Shown here piece after piece: positions 1-5,316 of a stretch of DNA of 5,316 bases (the first letter of the stretch is position 1; each line of letters starts with the position of its first letter). The stretch covers positions 1 to 5,316 of the forward strand of contig JBBQNY010000199.1 of the NCBI GenBank assembly GCA_038330365.1, read 5' to 3'. Below the pieces are notes generated by a model. It did no database searches. It saw nothing but the letters and a program-made list of their open reading frames with translations, and was not told the origin of the DNA. The stretch comes from JBBQNY01 sp038330365 (lineage in GTDB: Bacteria; Pseudomonadota; Gammaproteobacteria; Xanthomonadales; Ahniellaceae). The position numbers and the translations under genes are program-made.

Positions 1-132
1 CGCGTGCTGCACGCCACCCGCCAACTCGCCAAACGCCAGAGCACGTGGCTCCGCAGCGAATACGACGCCATCCCCACCGACGCCGTCGACCCCACGCAAA
101 CCCTGCAGCGCCTGACCGCCTTCCTCCCGTAG
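1..132 (+). CDS. miaA: tRNA dimethylallyltransferase MiaA, C-terminal fragment
   Basis: Frame 1 is open from the window edge to a TAG at 130-132 and gives 43 residues, so the start and catalytic part lie outside the window. The visible part contains ATRQLAKRQSTWLR (visible residues 5-18), which is the characteristic C-terminal signature of MiaA. MiaA transfers a dimethylallyl group to N6 of adenosine 37 in tRNAs reading UNN codons, in the cytoplasm. After the signature there is a poorly conserved 25-residue tail ending FLP. In many gammaproteobacteria miaA is followed directly by hfq and hflX. Here it is followed by about 500 bp of apparently non-coding DNA, so that arrangement is not kept. 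Identification rests on the short motif alone but is quite specific. Confidence 0.9.
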   Translation, partial: RVLHATRQLAKRQSTWLRSEYDAIPTDAVDPTQTLQRLTAFLP

Positions 133-143
133 ACCATTCCGCC

Positions 144-156
144 CCGACTCCGTCGG
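144..156 (+). terminator. small hairpin just after miaA, possible weak terminator
   Basis: CCGAC (144-148) pairs with GTCGG (152-156) across a TCC loop, 12 bp after the miaA stop. No T-run follows, so it is not a standard Rho-independent terminator. It could be a transcript-end stabiliser or chance pairing in GC-rich DNA. Confidence 0.2.
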
Positions 157-284
157 CGCGCTGTGGCGTATTAAACAGGGTGGAGGCACGCGTGATGGCA
201 GCCGCTGGACGCGTCGTTGATCGCGTGCAGTTGAGACGTAAGTCGACCTCGCACCCGCATCCGGCGCTGCGCGCCACCTGACTC

Positions 285-447
285 GCGACATCCTGTCGCT
301 CGCCCTGCGGGTCGCCTTCGGCGTTCGCAGCTGCTCCTGCAGCTGCCGTCTCCCACGGGAAAAAGGGAGAAGAGAGAAGGGAGAAGATGCGTCCGGTCGC
401 CGCGATGCGTTCCCCTCTCCCGTGGGTGAGGGGTCAGGGGTGAGGGT
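285..447. repeat. hairpin-rich intergenic repeat-like element with purine tract
   Basis: Several inverted repeats lie head to tail. GCGACA/TGTCGC (285-290 with 294-299, loop TCC); CGCC/GGCG (313-316 with 320-323, loop TTC); GCAGCTGC twice (327-334 and 339-346), an 8-bp stem around TCCT; and CCCCTCTCCC (412-421) opposite GGGTGAGGGG (424-433) with one mismatch. A longer-range pair joins 349-360 (TCTCCCACGGGA) to 418-429 (11 of 12 pair). Between them 357-387 is an uninterrupted purine run containing GGGAGAAGA twice (365-373, 379-387). GTGAGGG recurs at 426 and 440. Reverse-strand translation gives a PSPLTPHPRERG-type string, often seen when dispersed GC-rich intergenic repeats are mis-called as genes. 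Its repeated nature in this genome is inferred. Confidence 0.6.
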
Positions 448-621
448 GCGAGTCCCCGCGTCATGTTGGATCGCGCCGATCACGAACCGGAAGCGCAGTC
501 TCATCGTAAAAAAGGACGCACTGAATCAATCGCTTGTTTCCTGTTTGATCAGAGTGCCGCAGGCGCGAAGGCGGAATGCACGCGCACCCGCGTCGCGACA
601 CCGGCAAAGAGTTTCGGCGCG

Positions 622-627
622 TAGAAT
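622..627 (+). promoter_or_regulatory. -10-like box TAGAAT before the methyltransferase gene
   Basis: TAGAAT matches the sigma70 -10 consensus TATAAT at five of six positions and ends seven bases before the ATG at 635. That spacing would put the transcription start at or next to the A of the ATG, giving a leaderless mRNA. No good -35 hexamer is visible at the usual distance (around 599-604). Confidence 0.4.
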
Positions 628-634
628 TTGGGGC

Positions 635-1720
635 ATGTCGTTAGCCGCACTTGAGACATTGATGCTGCCTTTCGCCTCCGGTGCGCTGCCGTGGCCGGGC
701 GGCGCACTGTTCCTGCGTGCGCAGAGCGGCTGGCCGCTTGCGGCGCAGGCGTGGCCGGGCCTGGTTTGCGAACAGACTTTCAAGCCGGAGTTCGACAGTC
801 TCGAAAGGTCGGGCTTCACGGTGCGCAGCACGAGCGACGAATCCCGTTATCCACTGGTGCTGGTGCTGCCGCCGCGGCAACGAGGCGAGGCACGTGCATT
901 GCTGGCGCGCGCCATCGAAAGCACGGCTCCCGGTGGCATTGTCATCGCCAGCATGGCCAACGACGCGGGGGCAAAATCCGGCGAGTCGGATCTCGAACGC
1001 ATCGCCGGGCCCCTGGATGTGGTGTCCAAGAACAAATGCCGCGTGTTCTGGACCGGGCCACTGCAGGGCCCGGTCGACACGCTGCTCGCGGCGGAATGGT
1101 CTGCGCTCGACGCGCCCCGTCCGATTCTCGATGGCCGCTTCACGAGCCGTCCCGGAGTGTTCGCCTGGGATCGCATCGATGCCGCGTCGGCGCTGCTGGT
1201 GGCACATCTGCCGGATGATCTTCGCGGTCGCGGTGCCGATCTGGGCGCGGGCTACGGGTTCCTCGCCGCTGAAGTACTGGAGCGTTGCACGGGCGTCGAG
1301 ATGGATCTGTATGAGGCCGAAGCCCGCGCGCTCGACCTGGCGCGCATCAATCTCCAGCCCTTCGCGCTGCGCGGCGCGGCGCACTTTCATTGGCATGACG
1401 TCACGGCCGGCTTGCCACAGCGCTACGACTTCATCGTCACCAATCCGCCATTCCACGCGCAGGGGCGCGCCGACCGGCCAGACATCGGCAGGGATTTCAT
1501 CGCAGTCGCGGCCAACGCCTTGCGACCCGACGGCCGCCTGTGGCTGGTCGCCAACCGGCACCTGCCGTACGAAGCCGTGTTGAGCACCCATTTCGGAACG
1601 GTGCGCATCGTGGCGGAACAGCAAGGCTTCAAGGTCATCGAAGCGATCAAGGCGCCCGCGCTTGCGGCCAACCCAAGCGGGCGCATCGACAGGGCGTCGC
1701 GACGCGAAATCGCGCAATGA
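635..1720 (+). CDS. rsmC: rRNA guanine-N2 methyltransferase, RsmC/RlmG family
   Basis: This encodes a 361-residue cytoplasmic SAM-dependent methyltransferase of the two-domain RsmC/RlmG type (E. coli RsmC has 343 residues). The degenerate N-terminal half covers about residues 1-165. The catalytic half has the SAM-binding motif ADLGAGYGFL (201-210), an acidic segment VEMDLYEAEA (221-230) and the amino-methyltransferase signature NPPF (270-273) within DFIVTNPPFH. The end, with LVANRHLPY (304-312) and FKVIEAIK (332-339), is also typical of the family. RsmC makes m2G1207 in 16S rRNA and RlmG makes m2G1835 in 23S rRNA. The VANRHL segment recalls RlmG, so the target nucleotide is not settled. The frame is open upstream to 422, but the ATG at 635 gives the family length and lies beyond the repeat. 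No strong Shine-Dalgarno is present. The 3' end overlaps rsuA by 4 nt. Confidence 0.87.
   Translation: MSLAALETLMLPFASGALPWPGGALFLRAQSGWPLAAQAWPGLVCEQTFKPEFDSLERSGFTVRSTSDESRYPLVLVLPPRQRGEARALLARAIESTAPGGIVIASMANDAGAKSGESDLERIAGPLDVVSKNKCRVFWTGPLQGPVDTLLAAEWSALDAPRPILDGRFTSRPGVFAWDRIDAASALLVAHLPDDLRGRGADLGAGYGFLAAEVLERCTGVEMDLYEAEARALDLARINLQPFALRGAAHFHWHDVTAGLPQRYDFIVTNPPFHAQGRADRPDIGRDFIAVAANALRPDGRLWLVANRHLPYEAVLSTHFGTVRIVAEQQGFKVIEAIKAPALAANPSGRIDRASRREIAQ
1694..1705. repeat. 12-bp perfect palindrome inside the end of rsmC
   Basis: GCGTCGCGACGC reads the same on both strands and lies 11 bp before the rsuA start codon, within the last codons of the methyltransferase gene. It could affect coupling by local folding, but in DNA this GC-rich it may be chance. 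Confidence 0.3.
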
Positions 1721-2418
1721 GGCTCGTGCGCCTCATCGGCAACCTGGGTTACGGGAGCCGCAAGGAAGTGGCCGCCATGTTTCGCGAAGGCCGAATCACC
1801 GATGCGGCGGGGGAGGTGCTGTACGCCGACGACAATGCGCTGCACGAAGACATCCACATCGATGGCGAGCCGCTCGATGCGCCCCAGGGTCTGCTGCTGA
1901 TGCTGCACAAGCCGTGCGCGTACACGTGCTCGACCCGGGACCCGGGACGCGTCGTGTACGACCTGTTGCCGCCGCGCTTTCGGCGTCGCTCGCCGATGTT
2001 GTCGACGGTCGGTCGGCTCGACCGGAATACCAGCGGCCTGCTGCTGATGACCGATGATGGCGTGTTGCTGCATCGCATCTCATCGCCCCGTTCGAAGCTC
2101 GCCAAGGTCTATCGGGCAACGCTGGCGAGTCCGCTGCGGGGCGACGAGGCCACGACATTCGCCAGCGGCGCTTTGATGCTGGAATCCGAGCAGACGCCGC
2201 TGTTGCCGGTCGTGATGGAAGTTCTCGGTTCGCATTCAGCGCGTCTGACGCTGACCGAAGGCCGTTACCACCAGGTACGTCGCATGTTCGCCGCCGTCGG
2301 CAATCACGTGGAAACACTGCACCGCGAATGCGTCGGCGGCTTGTCGTTGCAGGACCTGCCAGTCGGCGAGTGGCGCGTGCTGCAGGCCCGCGACCTGGTT
2401 CAACTGTTCGGCAGCTGA
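1717..2418 (+). CDS. rsuA: 16S rRNA pseudouridine(516) synthase RsuA
   Basis: This encodes a 233-residue protein, close to the 231 of E. coli RsuA, which isomerises U516 of 16S rRNA to pseudouridine. Residues 1 to about 50 form an S4-type RNA-binding domain (MRLVRLIGNLGYGSRKEV). The catalytic domain follows, with HKP (64-66) and GRLDRNTSGLLLMTDDG (99-115), in which Asp102 is the catalytic aspartate at the same position as in E. coli RsuA. The C-terminal signature GRYHQVRRMFAAVGNHV (182-198) and LHRECVGG (201-208) agree. The ATG at 1717 overlaps the TGA of the preceding methyltransferase gene (ATGA, 1717-1720), so translation is probably coupled; no clear Shine-Dalgarno precedes it. The frame is open further upstream to 1540, but that part is out-of-frame methyltransferase sequence. 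The gene forms a short rRNA-modification operon with its neighbour. Confidence 0.95.
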   Translation: MRLVRLIGNLGYGSRKEVAAMFREGRITDAAGEVLYADDNALHEDIHIDGEPLDAPQGLLLMLHKPCAYTCSTRDPGRVVYDLLPPRFRRRSPMLSTVGRLDRNTSGLLLMTDDGVLLHRISSPRSKLAKVYRATLASPLRGDEATTFASGALMLESEQTPLLPVVMEVLGSHSARLTLTEGRYHQVRRMFAAVGNHVETLHRECVGGLSLQDLPVGEWRVLQARDLVQLFGS

Positions 2419-2598
2419 TCATGCCCAAGTCGGAAGGGTCGGCTGCCTGTGCCAGCGCAACGGCAATCCCAGCCCCGTCCGAGGTTCGATTACACGCTGC
2501 GCTGGTTTGAGTCACTGATCGAGCACACGCTGCAGGACAGGGTGCGGCCGAGACGCTTCGGAAGCAGCCTCGCCAAAACCTGTTGCAGCGCGTATACG
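2419..2598. other. convergent intergenic gap between rsuA and hsdR
   Basis: This 180-bp gap separates the ends of two convergent genes. No supported gene is present. Small inverted repeats exist: GCTTCGGAAGC (2555-2565), CCGA/TCGG (2548-2551 with 2558-2561) and the 8-bp CGTATACG (2591-2598) touching the hsdR stop codon. ACACGCTGC occurs twice (2492-2500, 2525-2533). None has a T-run, so no Rho-independent terminator can be claimed. GGTTCGATTA at about 2483 resembles a tRNA T-loop, but no cloverleaf can be built around it. Confidence 0.6.
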
Positions 2599-4923
2599 TC
2601 AGCGAAACAGATGACCCTGGATGTCGATGAACGCCTCCCGGATCACGGCAGTAGAGCCGAGCACTCGCTTGGCGTCGTTAGTGCCGCCGTAGCGGATGCG
2701 CAGGAAGTTGGTGATCTTGCCGGGCGCCAGCTCAGGCACGCCGTGTACTTCGTAGGCCCGCAGGACGTAGTCGAGAAATTCCCGCATCTCGGGTTCATAG
2801 CCGCCGAGCCCGGTGGCTCGCGCGGCAGCAGCGCGCTCTGAGCGGGCGAGTGGCGCGAGGGTGAAGCGCACGTAAGCCAACACGTCGAAGATGTCGCTGT
2901 TCGGCGCGTCAATCAGGCGCCGCATGTCATCGAGCCGATCGCTGTCATAACCCATGTCGCTGAGCCGCTGCAGAAAGGACTCCCGCCGATCCGGATCGCT
3001 CCAGACAGCGCGCAGCGCGTCCTCATCCGCAACCAGCGTGCCGAGGTCACCAAACAGCTGCGCCATGAACTGCTGCGCGGTGATCTGTCTGCCCTCGTGC
3101 CAGTACGTCGTGGCGGAAAGATATCGAATACTCCGCTCCCGGCCATCAGCGAGTTTCACGATCGTCTTCTGCAACGGCTCGCCGGTTTCGAGCGCTTCGG
3201 ACGACGGGCTGTCCGGATATGGATCATCCGCGACTTCGCGGCGCGACCGTGGCGCAGCGGGCGGCTCGGGCGGCAGCGGTTCGCCATCCCATTCGGGATC
3301 GTTGAAGTGCTCGTAGGCCTTCACGAAATCGTAGATCGTGAAGAAGTCCTTGCCATCGAAGGTGCGGGTGCCGCGCCCGATGATCTGCTTGAACTCGATC
3401 ATCGACGCAATTGGTCGCATCAGCACGATGTTGCGGACATTGCGCGCATCCACGCCGGTCGAGAGCTTGTGTGACGTGGTCAGGACGGTCGGCAGTGTTT
3501 TCTCGTTGTCCTGGAATTCGCGAAGGTGCTGCTCGCCGAGCTTGGCATCGTCGGCCGTCACGCGCTCGCAGTAGTGCGGGTCGGGATTGGTCTTGATCTG
3601 GTTGACCGCATCGCGCACCCGTGCGGCGTGTTCCTGAGTGGCACAGAACACCAGCGTCTTCTGGCGCTGGTCGATCTGGTCCATGAACTCCTGCACGCGG
3701 CTTTCCTCGCGCGCTTCGATCACCAGCTTTCGATTGAAGTCGAGCTCAGTGTATTCGCGGTCCGGATCGATCTCTCCACTGATCACCCTGTCGCCATCCG
3801 CAAGCTTGTAAGTGTCCAGCGTGCTCACCATCTGGCGCACCTTGAATGGCGTCAGGAATCCGTCGCCAATGCCTTGCTTCAGCGCGTAGCTGTACACCGG
3901 GTCGCCGAAGTAGGCGTACGTGTCGGCATTGGTGTCGCGCTTGGGTGTGGCGGTCATGCCCAACTGCACGGCGGGCGAAAAGTAATCGAGGATGCCGCGC
4001 CAGGTACTCTCGTCGCGCGCGCCGCCGCGATGACATTCGTCGATCACGATGAAGTCGAAGAAGTCCGGCGCGTAACCCTCGAACGTGAATTGCGGCGCCT
4101 CGTCGGCCTCCGCGTTGGTCATGAAGGTCTGGAAGATGGTGAAGAACACGCTGGCGTTCTTCGGTAGCTTGCCGCGCTTGCGGATTTCTTCCGGGCTGAT
4201 GCGACTGAGCGCATCGGGTGGAAACGCGCTGAACGCGTTGTAGGCCTGATCCGCAAGAATATTGCGATCAGCCAGGAAAAGAATGCGCGGTCGGCGCACC
4301 GGGTCACGGCTCAGATTCCACGATGCATGAAACAACTTCCACGCAATCTGGAATGCAATCGACGTCTTGCCGGTACCCGTCGCCAGAGTCAGCAGAATGC
4401 GCTGATCGCCCTTGGCGATCGCTTCCAGCACTGCCGTGACCGCGTTGTGCTGGTAGTAGCGCGGCTGCCATTTACCGCCACCGGTTTCAAACGGCACCGC
4501 CCCGAAGCGATCGCGCCATTCGTTGCCTTCCGGGTAGCAGCGCGTCCACAACTCATGCGGGGTCGGGAATGGCAGTGCCATGTCGCCCTCGGCACCAGTC
4601 AGCATGTCGATTGCGTACCAATCCACGCCATTGGTCGAATAGGCATGACGCGCCTGCAGCCGCTTGGCGTAATCCTTGGCCTGACCGACGCCTTGGGTGT
4701 AGCCCAACCCTGCGCGCTTGGCTTCGATCACCGCCAGCTTGCGGTCGCGATAACTCAACACGTAATCAGCCGACAACGGATTGGCGCGACCACCACCGCC
4801 CGTGATGCGACCAGGGCAGATCAGCTCGCGATGCACCTTCGCGCCTTCGACTACGCCCCAGCCTGCATCGCGCAACACCGGGTCGATGCGATTGGCGCGG
4901 GTATCAGCTTCGGTTTCAGTCAT
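2599..4923 (-). CDS. hsdR: type I restriction enzyme R subunit HsdR (EcoEI-like)
   Basis: This 774-residue protein is the DNA-translocating and cleaving subunit of a type I restriction-modification complex; it would act with HsdM and HsdS on unmethylated foreign DNA. The N-terminal nuclease domain shows the PD-(D/E)xK pattern, Asp53 and Glu67-Ala-Lys69 (VIEAK). The SF2 helicase motor has Walker A ATGTGKT (181-187), DECH (295-298), TAT (324-326), a motif V-like segment LSTGVDARNV (487-496) and motif VI QIIGRGTR (513-520). A Pro/Glu-rich linker (about 546-584) leads to a C-terminal region resembling the EcoEI R C-terminal domain, ending IREAFIDIQGHLFR. It is shorter than the roughly 1000-1200 residues of EcoR124I/EcoKI HsdR but matches the compact EcoEI class. 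All visible motifs are intact. The start overlaps the upstream PIN gene by 8 nt and has no evident Shine-Dalgarno, so coupled translation is likely. GC content looks somewhat lower than in the rRNA genes by eye. Confidence 0.93.
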   Translation of the reverse strand: MTETEADTRANRIDPVLRDAGWGVVEGAKVHRELICPGRITGGGGRANPLSADYVLSYRDRKLAVIEAKRAGLGYTQGVGQAKDYAKRLQARHAYSTNGVDWYAIDMLTGAEGDMALPFPTPHELWTRCYPEGNEWRDRFGAVPFETGGGKWQPRYYQHNAVTAVLEAIAKGDQRILLTLATGTGKTSIAFQIAWKLFHASWNLSRDPVRRPRILFLADRNILADQAYNAFSAFPPDALSRISPEEIRKRGKLPKNASVFFTIFQTFMTNAEADEAPQFTFEGYAPDFFDFIVIDECHRGGARDESTWRGILDYFSPAVQLGMTATPKRDTNADTYAYFGDPVYSYALKQGIGDGFLTPFKVRQMVSTLDTYKLADGDRVISGEIDPDREYTELDFNRKLVIEAREESRVQEFMDQIDQRQKTLVFCATQEHAARVRDAVNQIKTNPDPHYCERVTADDAKLGEQHLREFQDNEKTLPTVLTTSHKLSTGVDARNVRNIVLMRPIASMIEFKQIIGRGTRTFDGKDFFTIYDFVKAYEHFNDPEWDGEPLPPEPPAAPRSRREVADDPYPDSPSSEALETGEPLQKTIVKLADGRERSIRYLSATTYWHEGRQITAQQFMAQLFGDLGTLVADEDALRAVWSDPDRRESFLQRLSDMGYDSDRLDDMRRLIDAPNSDIFDVLAYVRFTLAPLARSERAAAARATGLGGYEPEMREFLDYVLRAYEVHGVPELAPGKITNFLRIRYGGTNDAKRVLGSTAVIREAFIDIQGHLFR

Positions 4924-5316
4924 GGCCGGCGTAGCGTGCGGGTGCTTCCTGCAAGGTGGCGTGCTGCCAGGGATCGAGCAGCGTGAGCCCGGCGGCTGAG
5001 AAATCCGCCGTGTTGCGGTTCACCACGGTCAGGCCGTGGACCAGCGCAGTGGCGGCGATCAGGGCATCTCGTTCGGGCCGTGCATCGGGTACATGCATGC
5101 GTGCGCAACGCCGCGCGCCGGCCTCGTCCACGGGCAGCACGCGCCCGGCACACTCAGGCACCGCGCGACGTTCGCACCACTCGCGCAGTAGCGCTCCTTG
5201 CGCGGTGTCGCGCCGATCCATGCGCAGTACGCCAATTTCCAGTTCCATCAGCGTCATCGCTGAAATACAGCATCCGGCCTGTTCAACCGATGCTTGCCAA
5301 GCGGACACCTGTGCGT
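4916..5316 (-). CDS. PIN-domain ribonuclease toxin, VapC/FitB-like, N-terminus outside window
   Basis: The reading frame enters from the right edge and stops at TGA (4918-4916). A GTG at 5308-5306 could open it, but the frame continues beyond, and the family normally begins about 20-25 residues earlier with an LDTNV-type strand carrying the first catalytic Asp. The GTG is therefore probably internal and the gene is cut by the window. Counting from that GTG, three further PIN acidic positions are present: Glu22 in SAMTLMELEIGV, Asp81 in RPERDALIAATAL and Asp102 in NRNTADF. VapC/FitB proteins are Mg-dependent ribonucleases, several of which cut tRNA or rRNA, and are neutralised by a small antitoxin usually encoded just upstream. 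That antitoxin would lie beyond the edge. The stop overlaps the hsdR start (ATGACTGA), placing a toxin-type gene in the same transcript as hsdR. Confidence 0.88.
   Translation of the reverse strand, partial: AQVSAWQASVEQAGCCISAMTLMELEIGVLRMDRRDTAQGALLREWCERRAVPECAGRVLPVDEAGARRCARMHVPDARPERDALIAATALVHGLTVVNRNTADFSAAGLTLLDPWQHATLQEAPARYAGHD

Larger units (their letters stand above)
133..634. other. 502-bp intergenic region, no convincing gene
   Basis: This stretch separates miaA from the methyltransferase gene. Open frames crossing it have low-complexity Arg/Pro/His-rich translations and no recognisable domain. It holds, in order: a weak hairpin after miaA (144-156); a 28-codon frame with a good Shine-Dalgarno at 195-281; a cluster of short hairpins and a purine tract that looks like a dispersed intergenic repeat (285-447); a less GC-rich patch around 505-550 including TAAAAAA; and a -10-like box just before the next gene. 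No tRNA, rRNA or CRISPR array was seen. Confidence 0.7.

Noticed and set aside
171..464. A 97-codon minus-strand frame in the miaA-rsmC gap
   Set aside because: Its translation contains the PSPLTPHPRERG-type string typical of mis-called intergenic repeats, plus Arg-rich low complexity.
422..634. N-terminal extension of the methyltransferase to an ATG at 422
   Set aside because: The extra 71 residues start within the repeat element, resemble no part of the family, and would make the protein longer than usual.
1540..1716. N-terminal extension of RsuA to 1540
   Set aside because: The S4 domain begins exactly at the ATG at 1717; the upstream part is out-of-frame methyltransferase sequence.
641..1717. 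A 358-codon open frame on the minus strand opposite the methyltransferase gene
   Set aside because: It is a by-product of GC-rich codon usage. Its translation shows no domain, while the plus strand carries clear methyltransferase motifs.
2483..2492. GGTTCGATTA resembling a tRNA T-loop and a possible integration site
   Set aside because: The flanking bases do not form a T-stem and no acceptor, D or anticodon arm can be found around it.
2449..2841. A 130-codon plus-strand frame in the convergent gap running into hsdR
   Set aside because: Most of it is antisense to the conserved C-terminus of HsdR, and the first part matches nothing recognisable.
3526..4167. A 213-codon open frame on the plus strand inside hsdR
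   Set aside because: It lies antisense to conserved helicase motifs and its translation has no recognisable features.
5306..5308. GTG as the true start of the PIN gene
   Set aside because: The frame stays open to the window edge, and a start here would omit the first catalytic aspartate strand required by PIN nucleases.

Overview
The window is GC-rich, densely coded bacterial chromosome. The MiaA tail, the RsmC/RsuA-type rRNA enzymes and the style of the intergenic repeat suggest a gammaproteobacterium, perhaps of the Xanthomonadales (Lysobacterales) type. That placement is inferred from protein character and repeat style; no database search was run.

Left part, plus strand: positions 1-132 hold the last 43 codons of miaA (tRNA A37 dimethylallyltransferase). 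A 502-bp gap (133-634) follows. It has no convincing gene but contains a hairpin-rich, repeat-like patch (about 285-447) with a 31-nt pure purine tract. A two-gene unit comes next: an RsmC/RlmG-type rRNA guanine-N2 methyltransferase (635-1720) and rsuA, the 16S rRNA pseudouridine-516 synthase (1717-2418). The two overlap by ATGA and are probably translationally coupled. A TAGAAT box seven bases before the methyltransferase ATG suggests a leaderless or nearly leaderless transcript. All three genes in this half modify RNA.

A 180-bp convergent gap (2419-2598) separates this housekeeping block from a defence-type block on the minus strand. That block contains a complete 774-residue HsdR (type I restriction ATPase/endonuclease subunit, EcoEI-like architecture, 4923 down to 2599). 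Just upstream, overlapping it by 8 nt, is a PIN-domain ribonuclease toxin of the VapC/FitB kind (4916 to the window edge, N-terminus outside). The hsdM, hsdS and antitoxin genes would be expected beyond the right edge.

The most interesting point is the coupling of a PIN ribonuclease toxin to hsdR. It resembles the Escherichia coli prr locus, where the anticodon nuclease PrrC lies between hsdS and hsdR. Here a different nuclease family may fill the same place, either as an RNA-targeting backup to restriction or as an addiction module. This is a hypothesis that depends on the genes just outside the window.
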